From: CAWCTB01 sp963798275
Lineage (GTDB): Bacteria > Acidobacteriota > Terriglobia > Terriglobales > Acidobacteriaceae
NCBI GenBank assembly: GCA_963798275.1
Contig: CAWCTB010000052.1
Span: 56,461 to 120,460, forward strand
Direction of reading: 5' to 3'
Length of the DNA stretch: 64,000 nt
Below are positions 50,400 to 61,515 of this stretch, piece by piece. A program made the position numbers and the translations under genes. Every line of letters starts with the position of its first letter. The first letter of the stretch is position 1. The notes below the pieces were generated by a model that worked only from the letters and a program-made list of their open reading frames with translations, made no database searches and was not told the origin of the DNA.

Positions 50400-52383
50400 C
50401 CCAGCATGACCTCCCGGGTGCGAAGGTCGCGCACCCGGTCGCGCAGCTTCGCCGCCTGTTCGAACTCGAAGCGCTTGGCGGCCTCGCGCATGTCGCTTTC
50501 CAGCTTGGCGATGAACTTGTCGCGCTCCTCCGGCGACTGGAAGTCGGGCGTGCCTTCGGCCTCGCTGGTCAGGTCGGTATAGTCGGCGTCCGCCACAGCG
50601 ACCAGCGTCATGTCGAGCGGCCGAACGATGCTCTCCGGGGTAATGCCGTGTTCTTCGTTATAGGCATGCTGGATGGCGCGGCGGCGGTTGGTCTCGTCCA
50701 TGGCTTTGCGCATCGAGTCCGTCATGTTGTCGGCATACAGAATCGCGCGTCCGCTCAGGTGGCGGGCGCAACGGCCAATGGTCTGGATTAGCGATCCGGC
50801 CGAGCGCAGAAAGCCCTCTTTGTCGGCGTCGAGGATGGCAACCAGCGAGACTTCCGGCAAATCGAGCCCCTCGCGCAGCAGGTTGATGCCGATCAGCACG
50901 TCGAACTCGCCCTTGCGCAGGTCGCGCAAGATCTTGATCCGCTCCAGGGTCTCGATCTCCGAGTGCATGTAGCGGCAACGCACACCGACTTCGCTGTAAT
51001 ATTCGGCCAGATCTTCCGCCATGCGCTTGGTCAGCGTCGTCACCAGGACTCGCTCTCCTTGGAAACCCGGTCGCGGATCTCGTGCAAGAGATCGTCAATC
51101 TGCCCCTTCACCGGACGCACTTCCACTTCGGGGTCGACCAATCCAGTGGGGCGAATGATCTGCTCGACCACGACTCCGGCCGCCTTGGTCAGCTCATACG
51201 GGCCGGGGGTGGCCGAGACGTAAATCGCCTGATTCACCCGATGTTCAAACTCCTCGAAGGTCAGGGGACGATTGTCCAACGCGCTGGGAAGGCGGAAACC
51301 GTACTCGATCAGGTTCTGCTTGCGGGAGCGGTCGCCGTGCCACATGCCGTGCAATTGCGGAACCGTCTGGTGCGACTCGTCGACGAACAGCAGGTAATCG
51401 CGAGGGACGTAGTCGAGCAGCGTGGGCGGCGGCTCGCCGGGCAGCCGTCCGGTGAAGTGCCGCGAGTAATTCTCGATGCCGTGGCAATAGCCCATTTCCT
51501 TGATCATCTCGAGATCGAAGCGGGTGCGCTGATGAATGCGCTGCGCCTCGACGATCCTTCCCTGCTTCTCCAGTTCGGCCTCCCACCAGGCCAGCTCTTC
51601 CAGGATCGAATCGACCGCCGAGTTCTTGCGCTCGGGCTTCATCACATAGTGCGTCTTGGGATAAATCGGCAGCCGCGCAAACTTCTGCTTGACGGTCCCG
51701 AACAGAGGATCGATCTGGGCCAGGGACTCGACCTCATCGCCCCAGAGCTCGATGCGGTAGGCATTGTCGTCGTAGGTGGGAAAGATCTCGATGATGTCGC
51801 CGCGAACCCGGAATGTGCCGCGACGGAAATCGCCTTCGGTCCGCTCGTAGAGGATTTCGACCAGCTTGCGGACGATGTCGTCGCGCTTGATCTTCTGCCC
51901 CTTTTCGAGGAAGAGCAACATGCCGTAGTAGGCTTCGGGCGATCCCAGGCCGTAGATGCAGCTTACGGAGGCAACGATGATGCAGTCGCGGCGCTCGAAC
52001 AGGGACTTGGTGGCGGAGAGCCGCAGCTTGTCGAGTTCATCGTTGATGGTTGCTTCCTTCTCGATATAGACGTCGCCGGCGGGAATGTAGGCTTCCGGCT
52101 GGTAGTAGTCGTAATAGGAAACGAAGTACTCGACGGCATTGTGAGGAAAGAACGACTTGAACTCGTGATAGAGCTGCGCCGCCAGCGTTTTGTTATGGGC
52201 GAGAATCAGCGCCGGACGGTTGACCTCCTCAATGACCTTGGCCATCGAGAATGTCTTGCCCGATCCGGTGACGCCCAGCAGCACCTGCGCCTTCTCGCCC
52301 TCGTAAATGCCTTTGGTCAGCGAGGCGATGGCGGTGCCCTGGTCTCCTTGCGGCTTGTACGAGCTGACCAGCTTGAATTCCAT
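50396..52383 (-). CDS. uvrB: Excinuclease ABC subunit UvrB (frameshifted)
   Basis: Helicase-like damage-binding subunit of nucleotide excision repair. Shows Walker A (LLGVTGSGKTFSMAKVIEEV), the beta-hairpin region (EYFVSYYDYYQPEAYIPAGD), later helicase motifs (INLLREGLDLPEVSLVAILD; QTIGRCARHLSGRAILYAD) and the C-terminal UVR domain (AAKRFEFEQAAKLRDRVRDL) that binds UvrC. One frame ends after RDRVSKESESW. A missing G near 51054 restores SKGERVLVTTLTKRMAEDLA. About 662 residues. The stop TAG lies in the end of a repeat element. Confidence 0.95.
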
Positions 52384-52918
52384 AGAAGTTGGCCCACAAG
52401 CTCACAGAATGCGATTTCGGCGGGTGGGTATCTGGTCATTATAGCCGCTGTTTTGCGCTTTTTTATGGCTCACCTGGAGGTGACTTTTAGCAAGCGAGTC
52501 AGCAAGGCCAACCGGGAGGCTGGCCTACTTTGGCTGTAAGTTATTCATTATAAATAACAAATCGAAGGTTCCCGAAGTGGTTATGGTGTAAACATAGTTT
52601 GCCTTATTGCTATCTAAATATCTGGATGTATAGATGTACAACTGTACGATACATTTTTATAGAGCTGCTACCAACACAGAAAAAACAGCTTTCCTGGGGC
52701 CGCTGGCGGTCGGCTGAAACCGGCTTGCGGAAGAAGTCCGGAAGCCAGATCCGTCGCCGGCAACGGTCGATTCGGGTGGTAAGAACAACGGGAGGATCAC
52801 CAAACTGCTCAATCGACGCGCACGAAATATCTGTGCAGAACATACCCTCCCTTCCGGGGCTGGTTGTTCGCGGGTTGTTAGCAGCTTCGCGATCAAAGGA
52901 TGGTACTCACCCGCACCG
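52384..52918. other. Partly AT-rich intergenic region upstream of uvrB
   Basis: About 535 bases. The part at 52535-52680 is clearly richer in A+T than its surroundings. On the minus strand it has a TATAAT (52547-52552) inside an inverted repeat GTTATT (52540-52545) / AATAAC (52553-52558), a possible uvrB promoter and operator. A GGCCA/TGGCC hairpin is at about 52505-52524. No gene in either direction can be supported. Confidence 0.5.
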
Positions 52919-53605
52919 TTAACTGGCTGCAATTTGCTTGGCGCGCTGGAAAACGGCCTCAAACATGGCGGCGGTGAGCTTTCCGGTGGCCGTGTTCTGG
53001 TTGGAGGGATGGTAGGAGGCGAGCAGGGTGACGCCATGGCTCAATGGGTATTCCGCGGCGTGTCGGAAACGATAGCCGGCTTTGTTGGCGAGGATGCCCA
53101 TGCGCTTGAGGTAGTTAAGGTAGGCATCGAAGGCGATCTTGCCCAGCGCCACCACGACTCTGACGCTCTTCAGGAGCGCGAACTCGCGGTCGAGGTAAGA
53201 AGCGCAATTGGCCATCTCGGAGGGCAGGGGCTTGTTGTCGGGCGGAGCGCAGCGGATGGTGGCGGTGATGTAGCAGTCGTGGAGTCTGAGTCCGTCGTTG
53301 CGTTGCTCGGCGTTGGGCTGGGAAGCGAATCCGACTTTGTGCAGGATGGGGTACATGAATTTGCCGGACTGGTCTCCGGTAAAGGGGCGGCCGGTGCGGT
53401 TGGAGCCGTGGGCTCCGGGCGCCAGGCCGAGAATGAGGACGCGGGCGTGGGGATCGCCAAAGCCGGGGACGGGACGCGCCCAGTAGTCGTGATCGCGATA
53501 AGCGCGGCGCTTTTCGCGGCCGACCTGCTGGCGATAGATGACGAGGCGGGGACATTTGGTGCAGTGGATGACTGCGTGGTTGAGGACAGCAAGAGGGGAA
53601 GGCAT
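52919..53605 (-). CDS. Uracil-DNA glycosylase, family 5 (UdgB type)
   Basis: Removes uracil and related damaged bases from DNA. The 228-residue protein has four cysteines placed for a 4Fe-4S cluster (C15, C18, C119, C134), motif A in the family 5 form (GLAPGAHGSNRTGRPFTGDQ), and motif B SYHPSNQNTATGKL. The lack of a polar catalytic residue in motif A, compared with families 1-4, is typical of family 5. Located near uvrB, but with its own long upstream gap between them, so joint regulation is only a possibility. Confidence 0.9.
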   Translation of the reverse strand: MPSPLAVLNHAVIHCTKCPRLVIYRQQVGREKRRAYRDHDYWARPVPGFGDPHARVLILGLAPGAHGSNRTGRPFTGDQSGKFMYPILHKVGFASQPNAEQRNDGLRLHDCYITATIRCAPPDNKPLPSEMANCASYLDREFALLKSVRVVVALGKIAFDAYLNYLKRMGILANKAGYRFRHAAEYPLSHGVTLLASYHPSNQNTATGKLTAAMFEAVFQRAKQIAAS

Positions 53606-53716
53606 GGGAGTTTATTGTAGCGGGGGTAGGTTCCGGGGCCGATTTGCGTTTGACGATGAGATCGCCCTAAACTGCCGGGCAGTCAGCCGTTCATTTCATG
53701 GAAGCGGAGAAGAGAC

Positions 53717-54229
53717 TTGGTCGTGGTGAAGTGGATCGGCGTCGTTATTCTGGTCATCCTTGGCCTACTGGCGGCAATCGCGGCGATCGGCGCATCGCTT
53801 CCTGAGAAGCATACGGCCACGCGCAGCGCGACGTTCCCAGCGCCGCCCGAGCGGGTGTGGGCAGTGATCGCGGGGCCGCCGACGTGGCGTCCAGGCGTGA
53901 TGCGCTACCAGGAGTTGCCGCCGCAGGATGGCCATCGCGTATGGGTGGAGTTCGGCAAGGGCGGCAGCAAGATGGCCTACGAGGTGGTCGAGTCAGAGCC
54001 TCCCCGCAAGCTGGTGACGCGCATTGCCGATCCGCATCTGCCATTTGGCGGGACGTGGACTTACGTCATTGAGCCGGCGGATGGAGGCTCGCGGCTGACC
54101 ATCACCGAGAATGGTGAGGTGTACAACCCGATCTTTCGATTCATCTCGCGCTACGTGATGGGGTACAACGCCACCATGGATCGCTATCTGCAGGCGCTGG
54201 GAAAGAAGCTCGAGTCGTCCGGGAGTTGA
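53717..54229 (+). CDS. SRPBCC-family protein with N-terminal membrane helix
   Basis: The 170-residue protein has an N-terminal helix (WIGVVILVILGLLAAIAAIG), probably a membrane anchor, followed by a helix-grip domain (ATRSATFPAPPERVWAVIAG; GGTWTYVIEPADGGSRLTIT). No ATG is available. The start is a TTG (53717) or GTG (53723 or 53726) after GGAGAAGAG. Ligand unknown. Confidence 0.75.
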   Translation: MVVVKWIGVVILVILGLLAAIAAIGASLPEKHTATRSATFPAPPERVWAVIAGPPTWRPGVMRYQELPPQDGHRVWVEFGKGGSKMAYEVVESEPPRKLVTRIADPHLPFGGTWTYVIEPADGGSRLTITENGEVYNPIFRFISRYVMGYNATMDRYLQALGKKLESSGS

Positions 54230-54338
54230 GGCGGTGTAAGCGTGGTCTGTAGCAAACGTAGTGGCCGCCAGTCTAGTGTGGCGTCCCGCGAGTTCGTGCC
54301 ATAACTCTAAACAGCGGCATGGGGGGAGAACGTCGTCA

Positions 54339-54413
54339 CCTCAGCGGCTAAAGCCGCGTTCATTTCGCGGCCTTTACGGACGGCCTGAAGGCCGTCTCCT
54401 TCAAGAGATTGGG
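54339..54413. repeat. CTGAAGCC palindromic repeat, copy at 54.3 kb
   Basis: Two cores, GCGGCTAAAGCCGC (from about 54343) and GACGGCCTGAAGGCCGTC (54380-54397), then TCCTTCAAGA, in the same order as in the copies at 50.3 and 62.2 kb. It lies between the convergent SRPBCC and antibiotic-monooxygenase-like genes. The terminal inverted repeats of those copies are not clear here. Confidence 0.6.
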
Positions 54414-54414
54414 C

Positions 54415-54735
54415 TTAATCAGAGATTCCCGAGGAAACCTGATCGGTAAAAATGCCAACTTTCACCTCTTCTTCGGTAAGCGATTCACAGTCGCAATCGA
54501 GGGCCAAGTACTCGGCGGCGAATTCCTGCTTGAAGTTGTCAAAGGCCTGCTGCGATGTCCAGCGATCGATGGTGAGAAATGAGGGCGGGTCGGCGACATC
54601 CTGCAACAGTTGGGTGCCGCGATAGTCGGGCGAGCGGGCGAAGAGAGTGGCCCAGGCACCGTTTGCGTTGTAGCGTGCGACGAAGTCGTTGAGCCGGTCG
54701 TGCCGTACGCGGAAGCGCCAGATGATGTGGAGCAC
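54415..54735 (-). CDS. Antibiotic biosynthesis monooxygenase-like (ABM) domain protein
   Basis: The 106-residue protein resembles single ABM-fold dimeric alpha-beta barrels: first strand MLHIIWRFRVRHDRLNDFVA, the segment YRGTQLLQDVADPPSFLTID and the RWTSQQAFDNFKQEF helix. Such proteins may be small monooxygenases or heme-related. No active-site residue can be named. Convergent with the SRPBCC gene. Confidence 0.7.
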   Translation of the reverse strand: MLHIIWRFRVRHDRLNDFVARYNANGAWATLFARSPDYRGTQLLQDVADPPSFLTIDRWTSQQAFDNFKQEFAAEYLALDCDCESLTEEEVKVGIFTDQVSSGISD

Positions 54736-55040
54736 GGGAGTCCTGAGTGATATTACGCGAGCGGTCGGCTCGGAAGCGGCTGACCAGGCTTGCCGGGCTT
54801 ACTCCATTGCCACCCCTGCGCGGCTGGAATTCGTGTCTACAGCTTCTCGCAGACCACGCTGTTCGGGAGAGAACCGCCGGTTTGACCGCCCCGCATAGCT
54901 CTCATACACTGGAATTTGGTGGACGAGCGCTGAAACAGCCCTGGCGCGGGCCGCGGACCTGAAGCCCGGAACCATCTACTGTGTCAGAGTCCGGACTGGC
55001 CCCCTGGGCTGCGCAGCAAATTCTTTCTGAAGGCAATCCT

Positions 55041-56363
55041 TTGACGACTGAGACCAACACTACTGACACCAGCACCACCGAAACCACCACTCCCGAAACA
55101 TCCAATCCGTGCAAGCGTGAACTCACCATCGAGATTCCGGCCGAGGTGGTCAAGACGGAAACGGACCAAATGGTGACGCGCTATACGAAGGTCGCGAGAA
55201 TTCCCGGCTTTCGCAAGGGCAAGGTCCCGCCCGGCGTCATCCGGCAACGCTTCGCCAGCGACATCAAGAACGAGATTGTCGAACAACTGGTACCGCGCTA
55301 CTTCCGGGAAGAGGCGCAGAAGCAAGGGCTGTCGCCGGTGTCGCAGCCGCGGGTCACCGATCTGCACATGCACGACGGCGAACCGCTGACGTTCAAGGCC
55401 GAGTTTGAGATTTTCCCAGAGTTCAAGGTGGCTCCGTACGACGACATCAAGGCGGAGACCCTCGACACCAGCGTCAGTGAAGAAGACGTGGAGAACGCGC
55501 TGAAAAATCTGCAGCAGCAGCACGCGACCTACACTCCGGTGGAAGAAGAGCGTCTGTTGGTGGACGGCGACTTCGCGGTGGTGAGCTTCAAGGGCACGCC
55601 GAAGGACGGCGAGGCCGACGCCAAGCCGGTGGAAGTGGACGAAGTGATGGTGGAAATCGGCGGCAAGAACACGATTCCGGAATTCAGCGAGCACCTGCGG
55701 GGGGCCAAGGCAGGCGAGCAGCGCAACTTCGAAGTGAAGTATGCCGATGACTTTTCGGACAAGCGGCTGGCGGGCAAGACGATGACCTACGAGGTCGACG
55801 TGAAAGGCGTCAAGACCAAGAGTGTGCCTGAGCTAAACGACGACTTCGCCAAGGAACTGGGCGCCGACTTCAACTCGATCGAAGAACTGCGCAACCGGCT
55901 ACGCGACAACATGAAGGCGGAGAAGCAACACGAAGCGGAGCATCAGGGCAAGGACAAGGTAGTAGAAGAGTTGGTGAACCGCAACGACTTCCCGATTCCG
56001 GAGACGATGCTCGATCAGCAGATCGATCTGCGGCTGGAGCGCGGACTGCGGGCGCTGGCGGCGCAGGGCATGAAGACGGAAGACATGAAGCGCATGGATT
56101 TCGCAAGGCTGCGGGCCGGCCAGCGCGAGGCTGCGTTACGCGAGGTAAAGGCGTCGCTGATCCTGGAGCAAATCGCCGATCAGGAGAAGATCGAGGTCAG
56201 CGACGAGGAACTGGACCGCGAGGTTGAGAGCATGGCGCTGCAGGCCAAGCAACCGCTGGAACAGGTCCGGGCGCGTTTGACGGAGGATGGGGGGCTGGAT
56301 AGAATTCGGCATCGCATCCGCAACGAAAAGACCTTAGACTTTTTGTATCGCAAGTCCGCATAG
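55041..56363 (+). CDS. tig: Trigger factor
   Basis: Ribosome-bound chaperone and peptidyl-prolyl isomerase. The ribosome-binding signature is in ARIPGFRKGKVPPGVIRQRF. A central FKBP-type domain (GDFAVVSFKGTPKDG; KYADDFSDKRLAGKTMTYEV) and a helical C-terminal chaperone domain follow. I prefer the TTG at 55041, behind GAAGG, over the GTG at 54981. It leaves a Thr/Glu-rich tail of about 20 residues before the fold, which is unusual. Upstream of clpP and clpX, the classical tig-clpP-clpX order. Confidence 0.93.
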   Translation: MTTETNTTDTSTTETTTPETSNPCKRELTIEIPAEVVKTETDQMVTRYTKVARIPGFRKGKVPPGVIRQRFASDIKNEIVEQLVPRYFREEAQKQGLSPVSQPRVTDLHMHDGEPLTFKAEFEIFPEFKVAPYDDIKAETLDTSVSEEDVENALKNLQQQHATYTPVEEERLLVDGDFAVVSFKGTPKDGEADAKPVEVDEVMVEIGGKNTIPEFSEHLRGAKAGEQRNFEVKYADDFSDKRLAGKTMTYEVDVKGVKTKSVPELNDDFAKELGADFNSIEELRNRLRDNMKAEKQHEAEHQGKDKVVEELVNRNDFPIPETMLDQQIDLRLERGLRALAAQGMKTEDMKRMDFARLRAGQREAALREVKASLILEQIADQEKIEVSDEELDREVESMALQAKQPLEQVRARLTEDGGLDRIRHRIRNEKTLDFLYRKSA

Positions 56364-56443
56364 GGCGGACTGCGTTCCGCCTCCCCTGCTTCTTGAGCCG
56401 TTTGGGGAAGAAGTGTGGTGGGCAAGGGAAGGAGCCGCAAACG

Positions 56444-57028
56444 ATGCTTGTGCCCATGGTAGTGGAGCAGACGAGCAGGGGCGAGCGGGCGTACGACATT
56501 TATTCCCGCCTGTTGCGGGACAACATCATCTTTCTCGGCACTCCTATCGATGACAACGTTGCGAACCTGATCATCGCCCAGATGCTGTTTCTGGAAGCGG
56601 AAGATCCGGAGAAAGACATCTCGCTGTACATCAATTCGCCGGGGGGATCGATCACCGCGGGCATGGCGATTTATGACACGATGCAGTTCATCCGTCCGGA
56701 TGTGACGACGATTTGCATTGGGCAGGCGGCCAGTATGGCGGCCTTGCTGCTGGCGGCGGGCGCGCCGAAGAAGCGTTTCTCGCTGCCCACTTCGCGCATC
56801 CTGATCCACCAGCCGCTGATGTCAGGGCTATCGGGACAGGCAACGGAAATCGATATACACGCGCGCGAGATTTTGCGCATGCGCGAGATCACCAGCCAGT
56901 TGATCGCGAAGCATAGCGGCCAGCGGTTGGAGAAAGTGGAGCGCGACGTGGAGCGCGACTTCATCATGAATGCGCAGCAGAGCAAGGAGTACGGAATCAT
57001 CGACGACATCATCTTCAAGCACAAGTGA
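56444..57028 (+). CDS. clpP: ATP-dependent Clp protease proteolytic subunit ClpP
   Basis: Self-compartmentalised serine protease. Visible are the oligomer and active-site segments INSPGGSITAGMAIYDTMQF, the catalytic Ser in IGQAASMAALLLAAG and the catalytic His in RILIHQPLMSG, with the Asp further on. From the ATG at 56444 (AAGGAG nine bases upstream) it is 194 residues, the usual size; a longer frame from 56393 has no ribosome-binding site. Partner ClpX is the next gene. Confidence 0.97.
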   Translation: MLVPMVVEQTSRGERAYDIYSRLLRDNIIFLGTPIDDNVANLIIAQMLFLEAEDPEKDISLYINSPGGSITAGMAIYDTMQFIRPDVTTICIGQAASMAALLLAAGAPKKRFSLPTSRILIHQPLMSGLSGQATEIDIHAREILRMREITSQLIAKHSGQRLEKVERDVERDFIMNAQQSKEYGIIDDIIFKHK

Positions 57029-57320
57029 GGGACGGGCCGTGTGCTTCGTGCTCACTCGGCCGCGCACTCCAGTGCGAAAAATTTGCCTGCCGCTGGTTCC
57101 AAAGTTGTACCGGATATTGCACCATCGGTCCGTTTTACGGACTGAAACTGTGCTTCAATAGCACATAGGAAGTACAAGAGCATTACGGATTCGCGGGGGC
57201 ATCCGTAAATAGGGTTACGGGGTTCTCACAGGGGAGGCACGACCCCTGCCCGGGGACGAGCGCCGGGGAAGAGCGGAACAGGGTCACAGAGTCCTGCCGG
57301 GCGCGTGCTAAAGGAGCAAA

Positions 57321-58598
<1,278 letters not shown>

Positions 58599-58997
58599 GG
58601 ACCGCGGTTTAAGGGGATCTTGGGATGGCGCGGCGCGGCTTTGGTCGCGCCGTTGCTTTCACCGGCGTCGCAGCCTGCGAGGAAAGCGAGGAAGCCGATT
58701 TTTGCGCTCCGAGGTGGCGTTCCGCATCCAAGCGGTCGCAAGGGCATGCATATGAGGGTAATCATACGTTCAGTGCCTGTAACCCCGGGGAAGCCAGGAC
58801 GCAGATTCGATAGCTCGCCAAAGTCGCTGATGGCAAAGGGAGTTCGTTGCTTCTAGAGCTCTCTTCCGCGTGTTATCCTTAAACCCAAATCAAGGGGTGG
58901 TCGCAACGGCACCCGGCAAGCGCCACACTGAAGGGCGAGGTGTACTTCCATCTTTTTCCCAGGGCGCAGAGGCGCTCTGAATGACAAGGCGGTTTTC
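58599..58997. other. Intergenic region between clpX and lon
   Basis: About 400 bases. It contains a GGCGCG/CGCGCC hairpin without T-run soon after clpX (about 58626-58650), an AGAGCTCT palindrome near 58856, and a short CAGAG/CTCTG hairpin just before lon. I see neither a CIRCE element nor a clear heat-shock promoter. A structured RNA cannot be excluded or claimed. Confidence 0.45.
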
Positions 58998-61400
58998 GTG
59001 ACCCAGCGCGAGAAGTTTGAAACCAAGAAGCTCCCCATGATGCCCATCCGCGACGTTGTCATCTTTCCGTACATGATGACGCCGTTTGTGGTGGGCCGTG
59101 AGTCGAGCGTGCGGGCATTGGAAGAGGCGCTGGCTGGCGACAAGAAGATTTTCCTGGCCACGCAGCACGACGCGAGCATCGACGAACCCAAGGCCAACGA
59201 GATCTACCAGGTGGGCACGATCGTCAACATCGTGCAGAGCCTCAAGCTGCCGGACGGCAACATCAAGGTGCTGGTCGAGGGCCTGGAGCGCGGCAAGATC
59301 CTGCAGGTCGTGGATACCGACGGCTACTTCGAAGCGACGGTGCGCACCGCCAAGTACGGCGCCGAGCTGACGCCGCAGGTGGAAGCGGCGATGCAGCGGG
59401 CGACGGGCCTGTTCGAGCAGTACGTGAAGCTCTGCCAGTCGCTCAACTACGAGACGATGATCGCGGCAGTGCGCAATGAGGACCCCGCGAAGCTGACCGA
59501 CACCATCGCGGCCAACCTGCAGCTCTCCATCGAAGAGAAACAGGAGTTGCTGGAGATCTTCGATCCGGCAGAACGGTTGAACCGCATCGCCGACGTGCTC
59601 GATGTGGAGATCGAAAAGCTGAACATGGACCGCACCATCCAGTCGCGGGTAAAGCGGCAGATGGAGCGGGCGCAGAAAGAGTATTACCTCAACGAGAAGA
59701 TCAAGGCCATCCAGAAGGAACTGGGGCGCGGCGAGAAGAGCGAGTTCGACGATCTGAAGAAGAAGATCGACTCCGCCGGGATGCCGCGCGAGGTGCACGA
59801 GAAGGCACTGCAGGAACTGAAGAAGCTGGAAGCGATGCCGCCCATGTCGGCGGAATCGACAGTGTCGCGCAACTACCTCGACTGGCTGCTGGCCGTGCCG
59901 TGGAAGAAGCGGTCGAAGGAAATCCGCAACATCGAAGTGGCCGAAAAGGTGCTGAACGAAGATCACTATGGGCTGGAGAAGATCAAGGAGCGCATCCTTG
60001 AGTTTCTTGCCGTCAGGCAGTTGGTGAAGAACCCGAAGGGTTCGATTCTGTGCTTCGTCGGGCCTCCGGGCGTGGGCAAGACTTCGCTGGGCATGAGCAT
60101 TGCCAAGGCGACGGGACGCAAGTTCGTCCGGATGTCGCTGGGCGGGGTGCGTGACGAGGCCGAGGTCCGCGGTCATCGGCGCACCTACATCGGCGCGCTG
60201 CCCGGGCAGATCATCCAGATGATGAAGAAGGCCGGCACCAAGAACCCGGTGTTCATGCTGGACGAAGTCGACAAGATGTCGATGGATTTCCGCGGGGATC
60301 CGTCGGCGGCGTTGCTGGAGGTGCTCGATCCGGAACAGAACTTCATGTTCGTCGACCACTACCTGGACGTGGAATACGACTTGTCGCAGGTGTTCTTCAT
60401 CGCCACCGCCAACGTGATGCACACCATTCCACCGGCGCTGCAGGACCGCATGGAAGTTCTGCGGCTGCACGGTTACACCGAACCGGAGAAGGTTGAAATC
60501 GCGAAGCAATACCTGGTGCGCAAGCAGCGGCTGCAGACGGGGCTGACGGAAGGAAACATCGTCTTCACCGATGAGGCGCTGCAAACGGTCATTCGCAACT
60601 ACACGCGCGAGGCCGGGGTGCGCAACCTGGAACGGGAGATTGGCAATATCTGCCGCAAGGTAGCGCGCAAGGTGGTGAAAGAGGGCGATAAGTACACAGT
60701 TGCGCTCACTGCTGACAACGTCGGCGAGTACCTGGGAGTCGCCAAGTTCCGCGACAGCGCCATGCACGAGCGCAGCGAGGTGGGACTGGTCACCGGACTG
60801 GCGTGGACCGAGGTGGGCGGTTCGATCCTGACGACCGAAGTGGCGACGGTGGATGGCAAGGGCAAACTCACGCTCACCGGCAAGCTGGGAGACGTGATGC
60901 AGGAGTCGGCGCAAGCGGCGATGTCGTACGTTCGCTCGCGGGCGCACCGGCTGGGACTGGCGCGCGACTTCTACCGCAACCTCGACATTCACGTGCACGT
61001 GCCGGAGGGCGCGATTCCGAAGGACGGCCCATCGGCCGGCATCACCATGGCAACGGCGATCGCCAGCGCGCTGAGCCGGATTCCGGTGCGTCGCGATATT
61101 GCGATGACCGGCGAAATCACGCTGCGGGGCAAGGTACTGCCAATCGGCGGACTCAAGGAGAAGTTGTTGGCAGCGCATCGCGCGGGCATCATGGAAGTGA
61201 TCCTGCCCGCGGAAAACGAAAAGGACGTAGCCGAAGTGCCGGAGAATCTCCGCACGGTCATGAAGCTGCATTTCGTCAACACCATGGACGAGGTGCTGGC
61301 CCATGCCCTGGAGCATCCTCTGCCGGAAGTGGCGGACGAGGCACCGGGACTCGCCGCGCTGCCGCCGCCTCCGGGAGAAGCGCCGGCTGCCCATCAGTAA
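58998..61400 (+). CDS. lon: ATP-dependent protease Lon
   Basis: AAA+ serine protease for misfolded and regulatory proteins. The 800-residue protein has the N-terminal substrate domain (KLPMMPIRDVVIFPYMMTPF), coiled coil, Walker A CFVGPPGVGKTSLGMSIAKA, and the protease domain with the Ser in PKDGPSAGITMATAIASAL and the Lys in VLPIGGLKEKLLAAHRAG. The start is a GTG at 58998 after AAGGCGG. It ends with an Ala/Pro-rich tail. No frameshift. Confidence 0.97.
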   Translation: MTQREKFETKKLPMMPIRDVVIFPYMMTPFVVGRESSVRALEEALAGDKKIFLATQHDASIDEPKANEIYQVGTIVNIVQSLKLPDGNIKVLVEGLERGKILQVVDTDGYFEATVRTAKYGAELTPQVEAAMQRATGLFEQYVKLCQSLNYETMIAAVRNEDPAKLTDTIAANLQLSIEEKQELLEIFDPAERLNRIADVLDVEIEKLNMDRTIQSRVKRQMERAQKEYYLNEKIKAIQKELGRGEKSEFDDLKKKIDSAGMPREVHEKALQELKKLEAMPPMSAESTVSRNYLDWLLAVPWKKRSKEIRNIEVAEKVLNEDHYGLEKIKERILEFLAVRQLVKNPKGSILCFVGPPGVGKTSLGMSIAKATGRKFVRMSLGGVRDEAEVRGHRRTYIGALPGQIIQMMKKAGTKNPVFMLDEVDKMSMDFRGDPSAALLEVLDPEQNFMFVDHYLDVEYDLSQVFFIATANVMHTIPPALQDRMEVLRLHGYTEPEKVEIAKQYLVRKQRLQTGLTEGNIVFTDEALQTVIRNYTREAGVRNLEREIGNICRKVARKVVKEGDKYTVALTADNVGEYLGVAKFRDSAMHERSEVGLVTGLAWTEVGGSILTTEVATVDGKGKLTLTGKLGDVMQESAQAAMSYVRSRAHRLGLARDFYRNLDIHVHVPEGAIPKDGPSAGITMATAIASALSRIPVRRDIAMTGEITLRGKVLPIGGLKEKLLAAHRAGIMEVILPAENEKDVAEVPENLRTVMKLHFVNTMDEVLAHALEHPLPEVADEAPGLAALPPPPGEAPAAHQ

Positions 61401-61428
61401 GGGTTGCGGGCTCGACCAAGGTTGCGAA

Positions 61429-61459
61429 GGCCCGCCGGGAGCGGGCCGTTCGATTTTAG
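61429..61459 (+). terminator. Possible terminator after lon
   Basis: GGCCCGC (61429-61435) pairs with GCGGGCC (61441-61447) over a 5-base loop. It is followed by GTTCGATTTT, so the T-run is interrupted. It lies 28 bases after the lon stop. Confidence 0.6.
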
Positions 61460-61515
61460 CGCTCTAATCTTTTGTGTGACTTGCACTTTCGCCACCTCGC
61501 CGCCATAGTGAAGCC

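Noticed and set aside
58599..58997. Small RNA (SRP or tmRNA type) in the clpX-lon gap
   Set aside because: None of the conserved core sequences of those RNAs is present. Only short hairpins are seen.
58890..61394. 834-codon open frame antisense to lon
   Set aside because: It mirrors the lon reading frame exactly. The product is rich in His/Arg/Gln as expected from an antisense GC-rich shadow and has no domain.
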